Below are positions 1 through 6,000 of a DNA stretch of 10,899 nt, in pieces; the first letter of the stretch is position 1, and each line of letters opens with the position of its first letter. The notes beneath the pieces were generated by a model. The model saw only the letters and a list, made by a program, of their open reading frames with translations, was not told where the DNA came from and searched no databases. The DNA lies in the NCBI GenBank assembly GCA_033296885.1, contig MU864151.1, positions 1 through 10,899 of the forward strand. The letters are read 5' to 3'. Position numbers and translations under genes: made by a program. Source of the DNA: Triangularia verruculosa (Eukaryota; Ascomycota; Sordariomycetes; Sordariales; Podosporaceae).

Positions 1-180
1 GGTTGGCCCGATGCAAGCTTTTGAAGTGGCTTATGGCACTGAGTGGGGCCCGTGCACTGATGCCGGGTAGGTGCTCGGTGACGGGTAAGCTCTTCAGGCA
101 AAGACTTGGCCGAATCCTCCGTTCCTTCACACCTATAACCACGTAGGATTACTGCTGCCAGTCTACTGTAAATTAGGCCT
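1..180. other. Gene-free left edge of normal base composition
   Basis: No open reading frame of useful length and no RNA gene is recognisable here. Base composition is mixed, with normal TpG and CpA frequency. It changes abruptly to AT-rich sequence at about position 180, so this piece probably belongs to a different sequence unit from the block that follows. Confidence 0.5.
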
Positions 181-622
181 CACAGGGACCTATTTTAACA
201 TATATAGAAGGCCCTAAGCTAATAAGGAAAAAGGCCGAACTATCCTCGAGACTTAAAAGGCAAGAAAAAGTTATAAGCAGTTAATATTAAAAAGGAAAGC
301 CTAAAGCCGTATAATCTTAGTTACTATAGTATAATTTCTAAGGTATATAACCGATAGAAATATAGTCCTATAGTCTCGAACTTACATTTATAGTATTCTC
401 GAGATTTTCTCGCTAACTTATTATATTATATTTACTTTTAAGCACTTTATAAATATAAATAGACTTTAGTAAATATAATCTTAATATATTAAGCGGTTTA
501 CTTATAATATATAAATATATTATATATTATAAAGCTATAAGTTAAGGAGCTATATATTAATAATTAATACTATAAGCCCCAAATAATAAGTCTAAATACA
601 AAATAGGCTAAAGAATAACATA
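181..622. repeat. AT-rich block with RIP-like signature
   Basis: I find no TpG dinucleotide on the + strand between 181 and 622 and only about nine CpA, while TpA is very frequent. The few remaining C bases sit mostly in CpG, CpT or CpC contexts, for example two CTCGAG sites at 245-250 and 398-403. This is the pattern left by fungal repeat-induced point mutation, which turns CpA into TpA on both strands. The block is therefore best read as the remains of a repeated element mutated past recognition. No coding potential survives, and I cannot tell which element it came from. Confidence 0.75.
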
Positions 623-1043
623 TTGCCTTTATCTCTGTCAAGGGTCACTTACGCTCGCCCGTCGGGTAAATTGTGGCTCCTCATCTAACCAACACAGGGG
701 AATATATCCCTGCTTATTCAAGGTTGTGCTGCATTTTCTAATAAGGTCTACTCGACGACATCGTCTTAGTACCGAAAGTAACCCTCGTCGTGGTCGCGGT
801 ACAGTGGTACGTCTTCCCATGCATGGTTCCGTACGTCCCCTGTTAAGACATTGCGAACCATTGATAAAGAGATCTTCGCTGATTTCCCGCTTGTCTGCGC
901 TTCTGTTTGGCCATGCCGATCGTTCCGAGGCGCCCGTTACGCAAACGGTAACCGAGGTGTTTTGAGATTATATTTGTCATTTATATCGATCGCTTCTGTA
1001 GCTGAGTCCGATAACCACAGTGCCCCCGGTTGATGTAATAGTT
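623..1043. other. Gene-free stretch between RIP block and transposon relic
   Basis: Normal dinucleotide composition returns sharply at about 623. Short ORFs exist on both strands (638-820 minus, 726-965 plus), but they overlap each other, have low-complexity Arg-rich or unrelated translations and show no domain I recognise. The stretch could be the edge of an old retroelement, since on the minus strand it reads fairly openly, but I cannot support a specific identity. Confidence 0.4.
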
Positions 1044-1073
1044 GAGTTAAGGGGTTAGGCATTATGTGGGAAT
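1044..1073 (+). repeat. Possible degenerate left terminal inverted repeat of the Fot1-like element
   Basis: The sequence GGGGTTAGGCATTATGTGGG (1051-1070) resembles the reverse complement of about 2434-2464, which contains GGGGTTTATTTATATGGG. The match needs a short gap and several mismatches. The two copies flank the transposase remnant in opposite orientation, as terminal inverted repeats would. The implied element of about 1.4 kb is shorter than the roughly 1.9 kb usual for Fot1, in keeping with the missing N-terminal coding part. Confidence 0.3.
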
Positions 1074-1377
1074 GAGAGGGGAAAACAGCACATGGTGGCC
1101 TCAGGGGCCGAGTTCCTCGTAATTGAAACTAGAAACACGTAGGAATCGAAGGCAGAGATGTCGCGGGGCAGAGAAAGTCGAGGAACGATGTAGGGTGAAG
1201 TCCTCGCGCGGTAAAGGCTGGAGAAAGGAAAGTCGAGGCAAGGTTAAGAAGTTGGGAAGTGGGAAAGAAATCAATAGCCAGGAGATCTTGCAGTAAATCT
1301 GGCGATAGTTGCCTAACAGGTATACCGAATAGAAAGGGCCTTGAAAGGAAACTACGGCTGAGAAGGAAACTGCAGGG
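1074..1377. other. Non-coding or decayed stretch upstream of the transposase remnant
   Basis: This is where the N-terminal helix-turn-helix/CENP-B-like part of a Fot1 transposase should be encoded, but no frame gives a convincing match. The only structure I see is a short repeated string, AAAGTCGAGG at 1174-1183 and 1229-1238, each copy preceded by GAGAAA. The stretch is purine-rich on the + strand. It could be foreign DNA or decayed element sequence. Confidence 0.4.
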
Positions 1378-2418
1378 GTGGCGTCGTTCCTTAATCTTGT
1401 GTGGTTACCCATCGTGGTCGTCGTACCGCTGTATTTTGTGGTGTATTCCTACGTCATTTTCAAGGGCAAGAAGGTTCAAAAGCAGTGGTTTAATGAAGAC
1501 TACCGTGAACACTGGTATATTGATGCCACAGAGAAAGGCTGGACTAGCAATGACATTGCTCTTATTTGGTTAACGAAAGTCTTTATCCCTGAAACCCAAC
1601 CTGACGATGATTCCGAACCACGGCTTCTTATCTGTAACGGTTACGGTAGCCACTGTACCGACGAGTTCATGATTGAGTGCTTCTGGAATAATATCTACCT
1701 TCTTTTCTTACCTCCCCACAGCTCTCACGTCCTTCAGCCCCTTGATATTGGCTGTTTTTCGAGCTTGAAAGGTGCCTACAAGCGCCTCGCCCGGGACTGT
1801 GATGTGGCCAGCGATTCCACCCCGTTCGGAAAGGCAGGATTTCTGGATTTATACGCTCTGGCAAGGCCTATCGGCTTCAAGAAAACGAATATACAGGCAG
1901 GTTGGCGAGGGGCTGGGATTTTTCCAAAAAACCGCAACAAACCCCTTAAAAGCAGGCAGGTCGTTCACCCCCAGCAAGCACCACCACAAGTCACCGAAAA
2001 CCCAGCTTTCAGGGCTATAAAAGACGGCCAAATTCATCAGGACATCAAGAAGCTACTGGATAAAGCGTCAACCGGGCCTGGAAAACGCGTTGCCATGAGG
2101 AGCATCACCAACAAGCTGTTGACTCAACAGCTCGAAATAACGGTTCTACGGAGGGAGGCTTTAAACTGGAAAAAGTAGTTTGAAGAAGCTCGCCAGGCCC
2201 GGAAAAAGAAAGCCGTGGCAAAGGAGGACCCAAACCGAAGATTTATGATGCTCTGTGATATTGAGGCTGAGCGGGCACGGGAGGTGGGGAGGCGGGTGGT
2301 TGAGAAGAAGGTGGATGAATGCAAAGTAAACAAACCGGCCAGGCGCAGCGGCCGGAAGCGCACCAAAACTCAACGGAAGAAGGAAGCCGACGAAATGGAT
2401 AAAGAGGACAGTGAATGA
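1378..2418 (+). pseudogene. Fot1/pogo-type (Tc1-mariner superfamily) transposase, truncated and inactivated
   Basis: The open frame (GTG at 1378, no real start codon) encodes the C-terminal half of a DDE transposase. Family hallmarks in order are VIFKGKKVQKQWF (from about 1459), a WYIDATEKGWT segment, RLLICNGYGSH (about 1621-1653) and LPPHSSHVLQPLDIGCFS (about 1708-1761). The spacing from the second to the third catalytic position is 35 residues, as in the Fot1-type DD35D triad. Three defects show it is dead. The N-terminal DNA-binding part and first catalytic Asp are missing. The second Asp is Asn (AAC at 1636-1638). A TAG at 2176-2178 interrupts the frame, which then continues open to 2418 with a basic, charged tail of about 80 residues. 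Both point changes fit RIP contexts (TpG to TpA, CAG to TAG). The protein would have cut and pasted its own element into TA sites. Confidence 0.88.
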
Positions 2419-2433
2419 GCTTTATTTTGGTAG

Positions 2434-2464
2434 TTTTCCCATATAAATAAACCCCAAATTAGTC
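2434..2464 (-). repeat. Possible degenerate right terminal inverted repeat of the Fot1-like element
   Basis: This segment starts 16 bases after the transposase frame ends. Read on the minus strand it contains GGGGTTTATTTATATGGG, similar to 1051-1070 on the plus strand. The position just beyond the coding frame is where a pogo-type element should end. The similarity is short and gapped, so the call is tentative. Confidence 0.3.
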
Positions 2465-2763
2465 GAGATCTGTTGGTTGCAAGCATTCAGGGGCAATCTG
2501 GATGACGCTGGTGGCTGGTGGCCCGCCCGGGATCTAAGTGCCCGGTAGCCATCGATCCCTGAACGATGCTCTCTCGGTGCCACCACAGCGCGCCCGCGTG
2601 CCTTATCCCTGGCAACTGTGGCCAGCAAAGAGGATTACCTCCAGTGCCCGCATCTCGCGAATCACCAAGTTATGAGGTTATGAGCGAGTGGGCTGGGCAA
2701 GATTCGAGGGTATGAGCGGGGTGGGCAAGATTCGAGGTTCCATACGAGTATCAGGCAGGGCCC
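2465..2763. other. Gene-free stretch between transposon relic and small ORF
   Basis: No convincing gene is present. A minus-strand ORF at 2422-2628 and another at 2662-2856 show no domain I recognise. The GC-rich part at about 2500-2600 has an imperfect inverted repeat (GGTGGCTGGTGGC against GTGCCACCAC). The right end contains the imperfect tandem repeat described separately. Confidence 0.45.
2679..2737 (+). repeat. Imperfect two-copy tandem repeat, unit about 27-32 bp
   Basis: Copy one is 2679-2710 and copy two is 2711-2737. Both start TATGAGCG and share GGGCAAGATTCGAGG. Copy two lacks a few bases in the middle. It lies just upstream of the small ORF at 2764 and looks like a simple local duplication. 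Confidence 0.75.
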
Positions 2764-3021
2764 ATGCCAGATCTCTCTCAAGTCGATGACGGCTTCCTCG
2801 CCGAGCTCGCCGATTTTCTGAACGCACATAACTTGACAACACTTGTCGGACTGCAAGTCATCGATCTATATCACGATCAGATGTTTGGGCTCGTATTCCC
2901 GCAGAGAACTATCATGCTGAATGCTTCGAGCGTGGAGGGGTGTGTCCTAATAAGGCAGACGGGCTGGAAGTTTGAAATTGACATTGAGAATGATGCAGGT
3001 GGTGCAAGTGCCGGAAACTAA
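2764..3021 (+). CDS. Small hypothetical protein (85 aa)
   Basis: An ATG at 2764 opens a frame of 85 codons ending in TAA at 3019-3021. I do not recognise a named domain. The translation looks like a real protein rather than a shadow. An acidic amphipathic start (DDGFLAELADFLNAHNL) is followed by a hydrophobic, strand-like middle (LVGLQVIDLYHDQMFGLVF, then a TIMLNAS turn) and a VLIRQTGWKFEIDIEN strand pair. The tail is a short Gly/Ala/Ser run that may mark a broken end. No signal peptide or membrane segment is seen. The stop lies only 18 bases before the ATG at 3040, so the ORF sits where the promoter and first exon of the GH55 gene should be. It may be an independent small gene, or the displaced fragment of a larger one. 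Confidence 0.5.
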   Translation: MPDLSQVDDGFLAELADFLNAHNLTTLVGLQVIDLYHDQMFGLVFPQRTIMLNASSVEGCVLIRQTGWKFEIDIENDAGGASAGN

Positions 3022-3039
3022 AGAGAAGAAGATACTGTA

Positions 3040-6000
3040 ATGTCGAACATGCTGTCGTTCACCATCATCAACATGGCCACCACCACCTCCATGAGCTCCA
3101 CGCTAGGGCTCATCAACACCATCTACACCATCCCCGCTCCAACTATACGAGCCTCAACCAGACAGCCGGCGGTGCAGCCGAGCTGGTAAGACAGGCTCAG
3201 GCTGCTCTGGCCGAGATCAACAAGGAGAGGGTGGAGCATCCCAGCTTTAACAAGTACGAGTTCAGGGAAACGGCCCGAGACCCTGAACTGGCACCCTTTG
3301 TTGAGTTGCACACGTCCAATTCCACCTTGAAGCGTCGCCAGGCAAACAATGGCTCCGACGACACGGCCACAAAAAACTATCGCATCCCCCCTGAGCTGGC
3401 CGAGGCTGCGCGCATAGTCGCCGAGTCCACGCCCCAGGTGCCAACAGGTAACCATTCCGAGACTGCGGAAGCTCTGCGGCTCAAGTATAGACCCCAAACC
3501 AACGACACCAACAAGCCCGAGCCGCTCAAGACACCCGAGGGTGCCTTGTCCATCTTTGGCGATGACGTTGCCCCCCAGAACTTTCAACCTGTCCTCCAAG
3601 AAGATGCCCATGACAAGGAAAAGAGGCAGAGCGGCGGCAGTTCCTACTGGATGGTTGGCATGGGTTCCCAGGGCAGCAGTCCCTTTGGGCCCTCGGGCTA
3701 CCAGGTGTGGCGCAACGTCAAGGACTTTGGGGCCGTGGGTGACGGCGTGACAGACGACACGGCCGCCATCAACCTCGCCATTTCCTCGGGCGGCCGGTGT
3801 GGTGCCAACTGTGGATCGAGCACCGTCGTTCCCGCCGTCGTCTTCTTCCCACCAGGAACCTACTTGGTCAGCGGAGAGATCATCATGTACTACAATACCC
3901 AGTTATTGGGCGACGTGAGTGAAATTTCTCTTCACCTTTTCTTTGCGATTGGTTGCTGATGTGCATGATCAACACAGCCTCATAACCTCCCGACTCTGTT
4001 GGCCGCTTCCAGCTTTCTGGGACGAGGAATCATCATCTCGGATGTGTACATCAGCGACGACGAGCAATGGTACATCAACCAGAGCAACTTTTTGCGCAGC
4101 ATCCGCAATTTCAAGATGGATATCCGCCTGGCAAATCCATGGAACTACATGTTTTGTATCCACTGGCAGGTTGCCCAAGGCACTTCTTTGGAGAACATCG
4201 AGTTCTATATGCTTTTTGACTCGCAAGTGCCCGGAAACAACCAACAAGGCATTTACATGGAGAATGGCTCTGGAGGTTTTCTTGGAGACCTCACGTTTGT
4301 TGGTGGCGCTTTTGGGTGAGTTACCCTGCAGTCATGACTGACTTGACAACGCTAACAAAGATGGTGATCAAGAGCCTACTTTGGCAACCAGCAGTTTACC
4401 ACTTCGGGCTTGGTCTTTTACGGCTGCAGAACTGCCCTCCAGGTCCACTGGGACTGGGCCTGGACAATGCACGATTTTGTCATTGATAGCTGCCAGCAGG
4501 GCCTCGTCATTGTTGGAGGCGTAAGTCCATGTCCTTTGTTTCCTAGCACCTTCAAAAGTCGGGCCAAGTCGACAACAACTAACACCAAATCAAGGCTGGC
4601 GGCCTCCACAGCACCGGCCAAGGCGTAGGGTCTGTTGTATTGGCAGACTCCATCATCGCCAACACGCCCACAGGAATTGTCACGTCCCTCTTGGCCGAGA
4701 ACTCGACTTCTTTTCTGCTCCAGAATGTTGGATTCTTCGGTGTCCAAACGGCCATCTCGGACAGCTTCCAGAATCAGGTGCTGCTTGCCGGTGTTCCCGG
4801 AGGCGCACGAGTCGTTGACAGCTGGGGCTTCGGCATGGTCAACAATGCCACCAACGGCATGGCCACCTTCACCAACGCAGGCTACATGACCCCCATGCCG
4901 CGCAAACCCGAGCTCACGGGGAAGCAGTACGACCAGATGCAGCCCAACCTCTTCACCCGCAGACGGCCCAAGTATTACGACGTCCCTGCCAACAAGGTCA
5001 TCAACGTGAAGGCCTTCGGAGCCATGGGCGACGGAGTAACGGATGACACGGCAGTCCTCAACGGGATCCTCCAAGGAGCCGCCAACACATCGTCCGTCGT
5101 CTTCTTCCCATTCGGTGTCTACATTGTCCGCGACACCCTCCGAATTCCGGTTGGCTCGCGCGTCATTGGCCAGTCGTGGTCGCAGATTATGGGCACAGGT
5201 TCCAAGTTTGCCGATGAGCTCCATCCCCGCCCTGTCGTCCAGGTTGGTCGACCGGGAGACGCCGGCATCTTGGAGATTCAGGACATGATGTTTACAGTCA
5301 AGGGTGCAACTGCTGGCGCCATTGTCGTCCAGTGGAACGTCCGTGAAACAACAACAGGATCGGCAGGCCTATGGGGTATGTTTTTTTCATCGAGACCTCT
5401 CCCATGCCGTGTCAATCAACTAACCGTACATGTACCTCCCAGACACCCATGTCCGAGTGGGCGGAGCCAAGGGATCCGATCTCGACCTCGCAAAGTGTCC
5501 CAAGCTGACAGGGACCGTCAACCCCAACTGCAAGGCGGCGTCGCTCCTGATGCATCTGACGCCAGGGTCTACTGCTTATATGGAAAACTCGTGGATATGG
5601 GTTGCCGACCATGACCTGGAGTAAGTTTTTATCCTTGACTTGGAAACCCTCCAGTCACTAACAGAATCCACAGCAAGGTCACTCAAGACCAAATCGACAT
5701 CTATGCTGCTCGTTGCCTCCTTGTCGAAAGCGACCGGGCCTGGCTCTGGGGCACAGCGTCGGAGCACTGTGTCCTGTACCAGTACCAGTTCTCCAATGCC
5801 CAAAACATCATGATGAGCATGATCCAGACAGAGTCGCCCTACTTTCAACCTACTCCCATGGCACCTCTGCCATTCACCACTGGTCTCTTCTCCAACGACC
5901 CAACATTCAGCAACTGCACTGCATCCTCATCTCCAGCCAAGTGTGCGGTTTCTTGGGCCGTGAGAATCATCGACTCGACCAGCATCTACATGCTGGGCGC

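Noticed and set aside
638..1043. Possible long terminal repeat or retroelement fragment on the minus strand
   Set aside because: The minus strand reads fairly openly near 638-820, but I see no reverse transcriptase, integrase or capsid motif, no primer-binding site and no second copy in the window.
2500..2595. Imperfect inverted repeat (GGTGGCTGGTGGC / GTGCCACCAC) as a structured RNA or terminator
   Set aside because: The arms are gapped and about 70 bases apart in GC-rich sequence, so chance pairing is likely.
4418..5224. 268-codon ORF on the minus strand
   Set aside because: It lies opposite exons 3 and 4 of the GH55 gene and spans an intron of that gene. The translation is Val/Gly/Glu-rich without a domain, as expected for an antisense shadow of GC-rich coding sequence.
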